Shown here piece by piece: positions 44,803 to 53,290 of a stretch of 64,000 nt of DNA (position 1 is the first letter of the stretch; every line of letters starts with the position of its first letter). The notes beneath the pieces are model-generated. The model saw only the letters and a program-made list of their open reading frames with translations. It was not told the origin of the DNA and searched no databases. The DNA comes from Marivita sp046592965 (GTDB lineage Bacteria > Pseudomonadota > Alphaproteobacteria > Rhodobacterales > Rhodobacteraceae), in contig NZ_JBISBV010000002.1 of NCBI RefSeq assembly GCF_046592965.1, forward strand, positions 248,001 to 312,000, given 5' to 3'. The translations under genes were made by a program, and so were the position numbers.

Positions 44803-45693
44803 TCACTCCTCTGCGTCGCCGGCCTGCGCCAGCGACAGCGGTTCGTTGAATGTCAGTGTCCGATAGGGGAACGGGATTTCGATGCCCGCATCGTCCAGCG
44901 CGCGTTTGATCGCCGCGACAACCTCGTCGCGCGATCTGTGTTCGCCCAGCGGCGTGCTGGTTGTCCACCAGCGCACGTCAAAGTCGATGGACGAGGAATT
45001 GAACGTCGTGGCGAACACCTGAACCGGCTTTTCATCCGAAACCGTCTCCAAAGCCGTCACCGCGTCCGTGATCACCTCGCGCGCGGCGTCCACGTCTTCA
45101 CCATAGGCCACGCCCACCACAACCTTGATCCGCCGCAACGGCGTGTCGGTGAGCACGCAGACGGGGTTCTTGTAGATAAACGAATTGGGCACCAGCAAAA
45201 GCTCGCCCGAGCGCTTGCGCAGAAACGTGTCGCGGATGGTGATCTGTTCGACCCGCCCGCTCAGATCGTTGCACTCGATGTCATCACCGATGCGCATCGG
45301 CTTGCGCAACAGGATCAGAAAGCCGGCCAGGAAGTTCTCGAACACGTCCTTGAACGCCAGGCCGACTGCAATCGACCCGATCCCAAGACCGGCCAGCAGT
45401 TTCGTCGGCGTCAGATTGGGAAACAACACCGTCAGCGCGATCATCACACCGAACGCCCAGACCAACAGGCGCACCAGCGTGCCAACCGCGCTCACCAGCG
45501 AGGGGCGGCGTTTTGAGCGTTTGAGGATGCCCCGCACCAGACGCGTCAGGCCATATGCAACCAACGCGGTGATCAGCAGGATGAACAGCGCAGCAATCAG
45601 ATTGGGCAACAGCGCGATCGCATCGCGTGCAAGCGTCTCGATCTGGTCATAGAGAATTCGGACAGGGCTGATGTTTTCCAAGGCTGAGTCCAT
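44803..45693 (-). CDS. Mechanosensitive ion channel protein, MscS family
   Basis: 296 residues. Three hydrophobic helices (about 26-48, 66-88, 92-114), the last corresponding to the pore helix with GLGIGSIAVGLAFKDVFENFLAGFLIL, then the beta domain starting PMRIGDDIECNDLSGRVEQITIR and a C-terminal alpha/beta part. It releases ions when membrane tension rises after osmotic downshock. It converges on the LuxR-type gene with an 10 bp gap. Confidence 0.92.
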   Translation of the reverse strand: MDSALENISPVRILYDQIETLARDAIALLPNLIAALFILLITALVAYGLTRLVRGILKRSKRRPSLVSAVGTLVRLLVWAFGVMIALTVLFPNLTPTKLLAGLGIGSIAVGLAFKDVFENFLAGFLILLRKPMRIGDDIECNDLSGRVEQITIRDTFLRKRSGELLLVPNSFIYKNPVCVLTDTPLRRIKVVVGVAYGEDVDAAREVITDAVTALETVSDEKPVQVFATTFNSSSIDFDVRWWTTSTPLGEHRSRDEVVAAIKRALDDAGIEIPFPYRTLTFNEPLSLAQAGDAEE

Positions 45694-45781
45694 GCAGTTC
45701 CGTCCGTTCTGATCGGTTGAAGTCTGTCAACGCACGCGACGCAATGTTGTTCCACCGCCGTGCCGCTCGATGCGCTTGTGT

Positions 45782-46162
45782 CTAGCTCTGTGCTCCGACG
45801 TCATGCTGTTCCAGCACCGCCAGCGGAACGATGTCCAGAGCACGCTGGTGCGTGGCGCGTAGATTGACCTTGGGCGCGCACCCCTCGTCATGCGCTTGCA
45901 GGAAACGACCGGCGCAGAGACACCAGTGATCCCCCGCTTTCAACCCGTCAAAGCGGAATTGCGGCATCGGAGTGCTCAGATCATTGCCGACATATTTCGA
46001 ATAGGCCAGAAACTCGGCCGTCATTACCGCGCAGACTGTATGGCTGCCCTGATCGGCGGCGCAGGTGTTGCAATGCCCGTCGCGGAAAAACCCGGTCAGC
46101 GGTTTGGTCGAGCACGGCTCCAACGGGCTGCCCAGTACGTTGATCGGGTCGTCTTTTTCCAT
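45782..46162 (-). CDS. DUF2237 family protein
   Basis: 126 residues. The motifs NVLGSPLEPCSTKPLTGFFRDGHCNTC, GSHTVCAVMT and GDHWCLCAGRFLQAH fit DUF2237, which carries conserved cysteines that probably bind metal. A soluble protein; function unknown, though the family is widespread in bacteria. Confidence 0.9.
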   Translation of the reverse strand: MEKDDPINVLGSPLEPCSTKPLTGFFRDGHCNTCAADQGSHTVCAVMTAEFLAYSKYVGNDLSTPMPQFRFDGLKAGDHWCLCAGRFLQAHDEGCAPKVNLRATHQRALDIVPLAVLEQHDVGAQS

Positions 46163-46201
46163 TTTGGCCTCCGCGCGTGGTTGGTTGCACTTTTTCGGAG
46201 T

Positions 46202-47239
46202 CTAGGGCTGATCCGGGTTCCAATCCACCCAGCGGCCATGAAAATCCGCGCGCCCAAGCGAAATGCGGTGGTCTCCGGGCCAAAGCCGCGCGGTGATCGC
46301 GGCGCCGGGTGTGGTGCCGTCGGATTCAAGGGCAAGCCACGCCAAGGGGCGCTCCGGTGTGGCATCAGCACCCGCGGCTTCGATCAAGGCGGTGCCTCTG
46401 GCCTGTTTGTCAGGCGGAAAGTACTGCCATGCGATCGTGTGATAAATCAGGTGCATGTGGTCTTGTGACGGGCTTTCCAAACGTGTCTCCAACCAGTCCA
46501 CCGCATCGCCCCGCTCCACATGCGCGGCATTCGCCGCAATCGCCGCATCGGTCAGCGCAAGGCGATGTGGCTGATCCGGCCACAAATACGCCCGCAGCCT
46601 GAGCGCATTGGCCGGATCGCGGGGATCAAGTGGGTTGAGGTCGACTCCGCGCCGCTCGCTCACGCTAAAGCGTGCGGCGACCAGCGGCGCGCCAAACCAG
46701 TCGGGCGCAAGCGTAAGAGCGGCATCATCTGGCCCCACGCGCACGCCGCCCGCGTCCAGCGCGAACCGGTCGAACATCAGGTTCAATCCCGCACTCGCGC
46801 CCAGTTCCGAAAGGTGCAGCCGGGAAACGCCGGTCCGCCGGACCAGATCATGCGCACCGGCGATCAGCACCGCACTGCGACGCACCTCATTGGTCTGCGG
46901 CGGCGACGCGATCCAGTCGATCAGGAACGCCTCATGCGTCACAAGCGCATCTGTCAAAACATCTTTCAGGCGCGCATCCGACACCGTGTTGGGCGGATAT
47001 GCGGAAACCAGACCGGGCTGCTGTCCGGTCAGAACCAGCGCATGCAACCCCGATGCCAGCCGCAGGGGAAGCGAATGGCCATTGGGCCCGATATCTCCGT
47101 CGAACCGCGCAATCGCCCGATCAAGCTGCGATGCGGTGCGCCAGACCTGCCCGAGCAGCGGCAACATCCGCGCCATGAAAGGCGAGCCAAGCGCGGCGCA
47201 ATGTCCGGCCTGTTCCTCCAGCACCGCGTTCAGGGTCAT
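46202..47239 (-). CDS. DUF2332 family protein
   Basis: 345 residues. The sequence fits DUF2332, a family related to class I methyltransferase folds: RLHLSELGASAGLNLMFDRF looks like the glycine-rich SAM loop (ELGASAG) and HLIYHTIAWQYF a later strand. No biochemical role is known to me. It overlaps the stop of pth by 4 bp, so the two are co-transcribed. Confidence 0.9.
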   Translation of the reverse strand: MTLNAVLEEQAGHCAALGSPFMARMLPLLGQVWRTASQLDRAIARFDGDIGPNGHSLPLRLASGLHALVLTGQQPGLVSAYPPNTVSDARLKDVLTDALVTHEAFLIDWIASPPQTNEVRRSAVLIAGAHDLVRRTGVSRLHLSELGASAGLNLMFDRFALDAGGVRVGPDDAALTLAPDWFGAPLVAARFSVSERRGVDLNPLDPRDPANALRLRAYLWPDQPHRLALTDAAIAANAAHVERGDAVDWLETRLESPSQDHMHLIYHTIAWQYFPPDKQARGTALIEAAGADATPERPLAWLALESDGTTPGAAITARLWPGDHRISLGRADFHGRWVDWNPDQP

Positions 47240-47928
47240 CGGAACCTGTCGACCAGCTTTTGTAGCGGATTTCGGGTGTCGGGCGCCGGATCGGGCTTGG
47301 CGTCGGGGCGCGGCACATCCGCTTTGGGGGTCGGTTTGACGGGCGTCGTCGAAGAGCGCGGCGGCGCCACCCGCAAGGCAACCGCGTTCATGAACCGTCC
47401 GGTGTCGCCATCGGCCAGATACGCCGCCCCGTCCGAGATGCCGCGCAGCAGATCGTCAAGCCACTCAGCGTCTGCTTTGGGAAAGTCGTGCAAGACATAT
47501 CCCGCGACCGCGTCCTTGTGACCGGGATGCCCGATGCCAAGGCGCACCCGATTGTAAGCCTCTCCGATATGGCCGTGGATCGAGCGCAACCCGTTATGGC
47601 CCGCATGGCCGCCACCGGTTTTGACGCGCGCCTTGCCGGGAGCCAGATCAAGCTCGTCGTGAAACACCGTCACGTCCTCGGGGGCGAGTTTGTAAAACTG
47701 CATCGCCGCCTGAACCGATTGGCCCGAGCGGTTCATGAACGTTCCGGGCTTGAGCAGCAGAACCTTGTCGGCCCCCAGACGGCCTTCGGTCACGTCACCC
47801 TGAAACCGCGCTTTCCACGGGCCGAACCCGTGATCCGCAGCAATCCGGTCCACCGCCATGAAGCCGATATTGTGCCGGTTCGCGGCATATTTCGCGCCCG
47901 GATTTCCCAAGCCTACAAATAGTTTCAT
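47236..47928 (-). CDS. pth: Peptidyl-tRNA hydrolase
   Basis: 230 residues from the ATG at 47928 (MKLFVGLGNPG). The catalytic set is in NRHNIGFMAVD (His), FHDELDLAPG (Asp) and GGHAGHNGLRSI (Asn). It recycles peptidyl-tRNA released from ribosomes. The C-terminal extension of about 35 residues is Pro/Lys/Asp-rich and probably unstructured. An in-frame ATG at 47946 is a possible alternative start. rplY lies upstream on the same strand, a common pairing. Confidence 0.97.
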   Translation of the reverse strand: MKLFVGLGNPGAKYAANRHNIGFMAVDRIAADHGFGPWKARFQGDVTEGRLGADKVLLLKPGTFMNRSGQSVQAAMQFYKLAPEDVTVFHDELDLAPGKARVKTGGGHAGHNGLRSIHGHIGEAYNRVRLGIGHPGHKDAVAGYVLHDFPKADAEWLDDLLRGISDGAAYLADGDTGRFMNAVALRVAPPRSSTTPVKPTPKADVPRPDAKPDPAPDTRNPLQKLVDRFR

Positions 47929-48027
47929 CGCCGCTGCCAACTCCATGCGTCCCGCGTCGCCTCATCTCTAGGGCAAACGCCGCTCAAGCGCAAAACGCCT
48001 TTGCACGTGCGCGGGTCGCAAACGCAA

Positions 48028-48053
48028 ACGGCCCCGCCGCAGGGCGAGGCCGT
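48028..48053 (-). terminator. Terminator of rplY
   Basis: On the minus strand, ACGGCCTCGCC pairs with GGCGGGGCCGT (one G-U pair), followed by TTTGCGTTT. It starts 24 bp after the rplY stop codon and lies ahead of pth, so it may partly uncouple the two genes. Confidence 0.75.
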
Positions 48054-48076
48054 CATCGTGTCAAGGCGCGAGCCGA

Positions 48077-48730
48077 TTACTCTTCGGTCTGCTCGATTGC
48101 GGGCACTTCGTCTGCATCGGGCGTCTCGTCCTCGTCCTCTGCATCGTCCGCCGAACGCAGACCCGACGGGGCCGAGATGTTGGCGATCACGAAATCGCGG
48201 TCGATGGTCGGCTTGGACCCTTCGGGCAACGTGATGTCGGAAATCGTCACCGTGTCGCCGATGTCCAGACCCGTCAGATCGACCGTCAGCTTCTCGGGAA
48301 TGTCACCCGCTGTCACCACCAGTTCGACCTCGGGGCGCACGGCCGTCAGAACGCCGCCGCGCTTGATGCCGGGGGCTTCTTCCTCGTTGAGGAATTCGAC
48401 CGGAATGAACAGCGCGATCTTGGTCGAGCGGCGCAGGCGCATGAAATCGACATGCGTCGGCAGGTCTTTGACCACATCGCGCTGCACGTCGCGGCAGACC
48501 ACGCGCACATCGTCATGACCGTCGATTTTCATGTTGAACAGGGTCGACTTGAAGCGCCCCTGCTTCAGGCGCTTGATCAGCACGTTATAGGGAATGTTGA
48601 TCGCGAGCGGATCTTTGTCGCCGCCAAAAACAACGCCCGGAACCATGCCGTCGCGGCGTGCCTGACGAGCGGCGCCCTTGCCTGTCCCCGTCCGTTCCAG
48701 AGCTTCGAGATCAGGAATCTCACCAGCCAT
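48077..48730 (-). CDS. rplY: 50S ribosomal protein L25/general stress protein Ctc
   Basis: 217 residues: L25 domain at the N-terminus (GTGKGAARQARRDGMVPGVVFGG, the 5S rRNA-binding part) followed by the TL5/Ctc beta domain (VDFMRLRRSTKIALFIPVEF) and an acidic tail ending EDEDETPDADEVPAIEQTEE. Binds 5S rRNA on the large subunit. Length and tail are typical of alphaproteobacteria. Confidence 0.97.
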   Translation of the reverse strand: MAGEIPDLEALERTGTGKGAARQARRDGMVPGVVFGGDKDPLAINIPYNVLIKRLKQGRFKSTLFNMKIDGHDDVRVVCRDVQRDVVKDLPTHVDFMRLRRSTKIALFIPVEFLNEEEAPGIKRGGVLTAVRPEVELVVTAGDIPEKLTVDLTGLDIGDTVTISDITLPEGSKPTIDRDFVIANISAPSGLRSADDAEDEDETPDADEVPAIEQTEE

Positions 48731-48901
48731 GATATGTCTCCAATTTGTAAGGGCAGGGTGCCTCCAAGGCTGTCACCCCGCGTGAAGCCCGCGCGATAGA
48801 CCGGTTTCATCGGCAGGGCAAGGCAAAACACTGCCGAATTTGGCCGAACGGGTCGGTTTGTGGGCTGGACGCACTTGTCCGCTCGTGGCACTCGCGATCC
48901 C

Positions 48902-50056
48902 ATGAGCATGATCCACGATCTCCACGTCAGCCGCGGCCCCGCCGCCGCTTTTGCGGCTGTCGGTGTGTTCTGGGGGTCGTTCGCAGCCCTGGTTCCGGTC
49001 ATCAAACCGCAGGTCGGTCTGTCGGACGGCGCATTCGGCCTCGCTCTGCTGGTTGCCTCGATCGGCGCAGTGCTGGCGATGTGGCTGGCCCCCTTGGCCG
49101 AACGCACGCTGGGCATGCGCGGGCTTCCGGTGTTGACCGGATGTCTGGCGCTTGCGGTCCTGTTGCCCGCTCATGCCACAGGCGGCGTCACCTTCGCATT
49201 GGCGATGCTGGCGGTCTCGGCGGCGTCGGGCACGCTCGACGTGGCGATGAACGGACGGGTCAGCGTGCTGGAGTCACAGGTCGGGCGCAGCCTGATGAAC
49301 CTCAACCATGCCGTGTTTTCAGTGGCTTACGCCGGTTCGGCCATCGCGACAGGGCTGGCGCGCGAAGCCGGGTTCGGCCCAACGCTGGTGCTCGGGATCG
49401 TCGCGTTCGTGATCGCCCTCTTGATCGTGCAAGTCGCCCGCGCGCTGGTGCCTGACCCCGACCTGAGCGACACCGATGTGCAAACCGCGCCCCTGCCGTG
49501 GGCGTTGCTGCTGCCCGGCGGTCTGATCATCCTGATCGCGTTTGTCTCCGAACAGGCGACCGAAGGCTGGTCGGCGCTCTATCTCGAGCGCAATCTCGGG
49601 GCCGGTGCGGCGCAAGGTGCCCTTGGCCCCGCGATCCTCGGCCTGACGATGGCGGCGGGGCGGCTCGCCGGTCAGGTGGTGGCCAACCGTCTGTCGGAAC
49701 GCCATGTCATCCGCTGGGCCGCCACCACTGCCGGAGCGGGCGCAATCATCGCCGCCACCGCGCCGTCGCTCTGGGTGGCCTATGCGGGCTTTGCCATTCT
49801 TGGCCTCGGCGTGTCGGTCGTGGCGCCGATGGCCTATGCGTGGATCGGGCGAATCGTGCCGAACCGGCACCGCAGCCATGCCATTTCGCGCATCTCGGTC
49901 GTCGGATACACCGGCTTCTTCATCGGACCGCCGATGATGGGCTTCCTCTCCGAAGCCTTCGGGCTTTGGGTGTCGTTCCTCGCCATTGGCGGCATCCTGT
50001 TCATCGTGCCGCTGGTGCTGGTGCCGATCCTGATTCGCCGCCCACGCGAAGTTTGA
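48902..50056 (+). CDS. MFS transporter
   Basis: 384 residues from ATG 48902 (second ATG 48908). Twelve predicted membrane helices. The first half includes AAFAAVGVFWGSFAALVPVIKPQVGLSDGAFGLALL and the typical MFS intracellular loop LAPLAERTLGMRG. The pattern resembles the small group of fucose/sugar-like or YbjJ-type MFS carriers. Substrate unknown. Confidence 0.88.
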   Translation: MSMIHDLHVSRGPAAAFAAVGVFWGSFAALVPVIKPQVGLSDGAFGLALLVASIGAVLAMWLAPLAERTLGMRGLPVLTGCLALAVLLPAHATGGVTFALAMLAVSAASGTLDVAMNGRVSVLESQVGRSLMNLNHAVFSVAYAGSAIATGLAREAGFGPTLVLGIVAFVIALLIVQVARALVPDPDLSDTDVQTAPLPWALLLPGGLIILIAFVSEQATEGWSALYLERNLGAGAAQGALGPAILGLTMAAGRLAGQVVANRLSERHVIRWAATTAGAGAIIAATAPSLWVAYAGFAILGLGVSVVAPMAYAWIGRIVPNRHRSHAISRISVVGYTGFFIGPPMMGFLSEAFGLWVSFLAIGGILFIVPLVLVPILIRRPREV

Positions 50057-50416
50057 CGCTGGAGTCCTTGATAGGCTCTTGCAAAGGCGCAACGCCCGCC
50101 CTGTTTGCCAAGCCTTAACCGCTGACGCGGATGCTTCCCCCACGGTGCGCACCGAGCGGGCAGGGTCACTCCCAAGCCGCGACAGAGGAACTGACATCTC
50201 TCTCACATGCCGGAAGGCTGACCATGAGAGACCGGTCTGAACAGGCCCTGAAACCCAGGGTACAGGTCACGGGTTGAATCCCGGACGTGGAGAGAACCGT
50301 CAGGCCCATCGGGGGCGGCGCCGCTTCTTCTCTGGAACATGTGACTGCCGGGCAGATGCCGGGCCGACACCATGATCCCCGGCGGGCGACTTGGCCCGCC
50401 GGGCGTTTGGCGTGGA
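50057..50416. other. 360 bp gene-free region with strong inverted repeats; possible structured RNA
   Basis: No convincing protein frame. From about 50160 to 50403 there are several potential stems: TCTCTCACATG with CATGAGAGA (about 50202-50232), CGGGTTGAATCCCG (near 50268), and a perfect 10 bp stem CCCGGCGGGC/GCCCGCCGGG at 50378-50403. The last could end an RNA read in either direction, and could also be the terminator of lldD (minus strand). I could not match a known RNA family. Confidence 0.45.
50378..50403. terminator. Bidirectional hairpin terminator candidate
   Basis: CCCGGCGGGC (50378-50387), loop GACTTG, GCCCGCCGGG (50394-50403), a perfect stem. It lies 14 bp beyond the lldD stop on the minus strand. 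T-runs on both sides are short, so termination strength is uncertain. Confidence 0.55.
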
Positions 50417-51583
50417 TCACTCTTCCCAATCGCCGGAAAACCCCTTGGGAACCAGCAGGATTCCCTTGTCGAGCGTATTCACATCGGTGCGCCCGCACAG
50501 GCCCATCGAGGTTTCAAGCTCCTTGTGGATCACCGTCAGCGCGTCGGTCACACCTTGCTGACCCTTCGCGCCAAGCCCGTAGACCCAGGCCCGCCCGATA
50601 TGCGCGCCCTTGGCTCCCAGCGCCAGCGCCTTGAGCACGTCCTGACCCGAGCGGATGCCGCTGTCGATATGGACCTCGATCTTGTCGCCAACCGCGTCCA
50701 GAACCGGCTCAAGTGCGCGGATCGAACTCAACGCGCCGTCAAGCTGCCGCCCGCCGTGGTTCGACACGATGATCGCATCGGCGCCGACGTTCAGCGCCTC
50801 GAGCGCGTCGCGCGGATCCATGATGCCCTTGATGATGAGCGGCCCGTCCCACATCTTGCGGAACTCGCGGATGCGATCCCAGTCGAGAGCCTGATCGAAG
50901 GCCTCCGCGGTCCAGGACGACAGCGACGAGGGGTCTTTCACGCCTTTTGCATGACCGACAATATTGCCGAAAAACCGCCGCTTGGTCTGCAACATGCCAA
51001 GACCCCAGTGCACCTTTGTCATCATGTTGGCGACCGAGGCGGGCGTCAGCTTGGGCGGGGCCGACAGGCCGTTCTTGATGTCTTTGTGCCGCTGGCCCTG
51101 CAATTGCAGATCGACGGTGATTACCGCCGCCGAGCAATTCGCCGCCTTGGCGCGATCGAACAGGCGGCGCATGTAATCGTCGTCCTTGAGCGTGTAGACC
51201 TGCATCCAGAAGGGCTTGGACGTGTGTTCGGCCACATCCTCGATCGAACAGATCGACATGGTGGACAGGCAGAACGGCACGCCGAATTTCTCGGCGGCGC
51301 GGGCGGCTTTGATCTCGCCGTCGAAATGCTGCATCCCCGTGAGACCCACGGGTGCCAGCGCAACGGGCATCGTCACATCCTGCCCGATCATCGTCGAGGC
51401 GGTGCTGCGCCCCTCCATGTTGATGGCAACGCGCTGGCGCAGATAGATCCGGTCGAAATCCGAGGAGTTCTCGCGGAAGGTCTGTTCGGTCCAGCTACCC
51501 GATTCCGTGTAGTCGAAAAACATCTTCGGCACGCGGCGCTTGTAGAGGCGGCGCAGATCTTCGATTTCGGTGATGACAGCCAT
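50417..51583 (-). CDS. lldD: L-lactate dehydrogenase (FMN, quinone-linked alpha-hydroxy acid dehydrogenase)
   Basis: 388 residues. FMN-binding and active-site motifs: ALAPVGLTGMQH, FWMQVYTLKD, VITVDLQLQGQRHKD (catalytic Arg/His region), LIIKGIMDP (Lys), and SNHGGRQLDG (active-site His). The family oxidises L-lactate to pyruvate and passes electrons to quinone. It could also act on other 2-hydroxy acids such as glycolate or mandelate. An inverted repeat that looks like an operator lies 19-47 bp upstream of the start. Confidence 0.93.
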   Translation of the reverse strand: MAVITEIEDLRRLYKRRVPKMFFDYTESGSWTEQTFRENSSDFDRIYLRQRVAINMEGRSTASTMIGQDVTMPVALAPVGLTGMQHFDGEIKAARAAEKFGVPFCLSTMSICSIEDVAEHTSKPFWMQVYTLKDDDYMRRLFDRAKAANCSAAVITVDLQLQGQRHKDIKNGLSAPPKLTPASVANMMTKVHWGLGMLQTKRRFFGNIVGHAKGVKDPSSLSSWTAEAFDQALDWDRIREFRKMWDGPLIIKGIMDPRDALEALNVGADAIIVSNHGGRQLDGALSSIRALEPVLDAVGDKIEVHIDSGIRSGQDVLKALALGAKGAHIGRAWVYGLGAKGQQGVTDALTVIHKELETSMGLCGRTDVNTLDKGILLVPKGFSGDWEE

Positions 51584-51601
51584 GATACGGGTCCGTTGGG
51601 T

Positions 51602-51630
51602 GGGATTGGTTAGGTTTGCTTACCAATCCC
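51602..51630. promoter_or_regulatory. Inverted repeat GGGATTGGT-N11-ACCAATCCC upstream of lldD
   Basis: Perfect 9 bp arms (51602-51610 and 51622-51630), between trpA and lldD. ATTGGT/ACCAAT half-sites are like those of GntR-type lactate/pyruvate regulators (LldR, PdhR), though the spacer here is longer than their usual 3 bp. It could also serve as a hairpin. Confidence 0.5.
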
Positions 51631-51661
51631 GCCCTGCGCGCGCAATGCCGCTCGCGTCCAC

Positions 51662-52453
51662 TCAGGCGCGGTGCGCGCCGTCCGACAGCGATTTGACAAA
51701 CGCCAGCACGTCCGCCACCGGCTTGCCCTTCGCCATTTCGGCCACGATGGCCGATCCCACAACGCAGCCATCCGCGACTCCGGCGATGGATTGCGCGGCC
51801 TCCGGTGTCTTGATGCCGAAACCCACGATCACTGGCAGATCCGTCTTGGCCTTGATCCGGGCCACCTCCGGGGCGACATCACCGGCCTGCGCCTCGGCAG
51901 CGCCGGTGATCCCGGTGATCGAGACGTAATAGACAAATCCAGAAGTGTTTTGCAGCACCTTTGGCAAGCGCTTGTCATCGGTAGTCGGTGTCGCGAGACG
52001 GATGAAGTTCAACCCCGCCGCCTGCGCCGGGATGCACAGTTCATCATCTTCCTCGGGCGGCAGATCAACAATGATCAGACCGTCGATCCCCGCCGCCTTG
52101 GCTTGCTCCAGAAACCTGTCCACGCCGCGGGAATAGATCGGGTTGTAATATCCCATCATCACGATCGGTGTCGTGTCATCGTCCTCGCGAAACCGTCTGG
52201 TCAGTTCCAGGGTACGGTCCAGCGTCATGCCCGCGTCAAGCGCGCGTTGACCGGCCAGCTGGATCGTCGCGCCATCGGCCATCGGGTCGGTAAAGGGCAA
52301 ACCCAGTTCAATGATGTCGACACCCGCGCCCGGCAGACCCTTGACCAGTTCCAGCGACGTGTCGAAATCCGGATCGCCCGCCATCACGTAAGAGACAAAC
52401 GCTTTTTGTCCGCGCGCGCGCAGATCTTGGAATTTGGCGTCGATACGGGTCAT
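51662..52453 (-). CDS. trpA: Tryptophan synthase alpha chain
   Basis: 263 residues from the ATG at 52453 with AAGGAGACC upstream. Catalytic Glu and Asp are in IIELGLPFTDPMADGATIQ, and the phosphate site is in GFGIKTPE...GCVVGSAIV. It cleaves indole-3-glycerol phosphate to give indole for TrpB. trpB is on the opposite strand about 9 kb away, so the two subunits are not co-transcribed here. Confidence 0.97.
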   Translation of the reverse strand: MTRIDAKFQDLRARGQKAFVSYVMAGDPDFDTSLELVKGLPGAGVDIIELGLPFTDPMADGATIQLAGQRALDAGMTLDRTLELTRRFREDDDTTPIVMMGYYNPIYSRGVDRFLEQAKAAGIDGLIIVDLPPEEDDELCIPAQAAGLNFIRLATPTTDDKRLPKVLQNTSGFVYYVSITGITGAAEAQAGDVAPEVARIKAKTDLPVIVGFGIKTPEAAQSIAGVADGCVVGSAIVAEMAKGKPVADVLAFVKSLSDGAHRA

Positions 52454-52654
52454 GGCGGTCTCCTTGGATGCTTGGCTCCGAGTGCCGGAACTGTGGGGGA
52501 AAATCAATGGCCAAGGCGGATGCATCCGGTTTTTTGCCCGCGGGCCGATAACAGCTCACCCCGTCGCGACAGGACAGGCCATGTGCGCGCAACATTGCCG
52601 GTGGCGGACACTTGCACTTGCCTTGGCGATCCCTGCGCCGTACCTGATCACGCG

Positions 52655-53290
52655 ATGAACCGACTTGCCCTTGCCTTCACCGCCGGACTGTTCGCCTCAC
52701 CGCTTGGCGCGCATCCGCATATCTTTGTCGACACCGCCCTGCGCTTTGAAGTCAACGACGCGGACGAGGTCACGGGCGTGACCGTGACCTGGATCTATGA
52801 TGACTTCTTCACGCTGCTGATCTTCGAGGACATGGGGCTTGACCCCGATGGCGACGCGGTTCTGACACCGGCCGAGCTGGAGCAGTTGCATGGGTTCGAT
52901 CTGATCGAATGGCCCGAAGGGTTCGAGGGTGATCTCTACGTCACTTCGGGCGGTGATCCGGTCGCCCTGCCGCGACCACGCCCCATCGGCATCGCGGTCG
53001 AGGAAGGGCGGATCGTCGCCACCCATTACCGCGACATCCCCTCTGTGCCGACTGATGACATCGAGATATTGCAATACGATCCGACCTATTACGTCGCCTA
53101 TGATGTGTCCCAGGGCGTCAGCTTTTCGCGCCCCGACTGTCGCGCCGCCGTGGCCGAGGCCGACGCGGCGGCGGCGCAGGCGATGGTCGAGAAGGAACTG
53201 GGCAATATGGATGAGATCTACAACGAAATGCGCATCGGCATCCATTTCTCCGACCGCATCGCGATCACATGCGAACCGCGCTCCAACTAG
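52655..53290 (+). CDS. DUF1007 family periplasmic protein (metal-uptake associated)
   Basis: 211 residues from ATG 52655. Signal peptide MNRLALAFTAGLFASPLGA, then HPHIFVDTALRFEV, a motif characteristic of DUF1007. LIEWPEGFEGDLYV and the acidic/aromatic strands are also typical. These proteins are found next to nickel/cobalt/zinc transporters of the NicO family and are presumed to hand over metal in the periplasm. It overlaps the transporter gene by 22 bp. Confidence 0.92.
   Translation: MNRLALAFTAGLFASPLGAHPHIFVDTALRFEVNDADEVTGVTVTWIYDDFFTLLIFEDMGLDPDGDAVLTPAELEQLHGFDLIEWPEGFEGDLYVTSGGDPVALPRPRPIGIAVEEGRIVATHYRDIPSVPTDDIEILQYDPTYYVAYDVSQGVSFSRPDCRAAVAEADAAAAQAMVEKELGNMDEIYNEMRIGIHFSDRIAITCEPRSN

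Noticed and set aside
50260..50290. T-arm-like sequence GGGTTGAATCCC suggesting a tRNA
   Set aside because: The loop lacks the TTCGA order and no acceptor, D or anticodon arms can be built around it.
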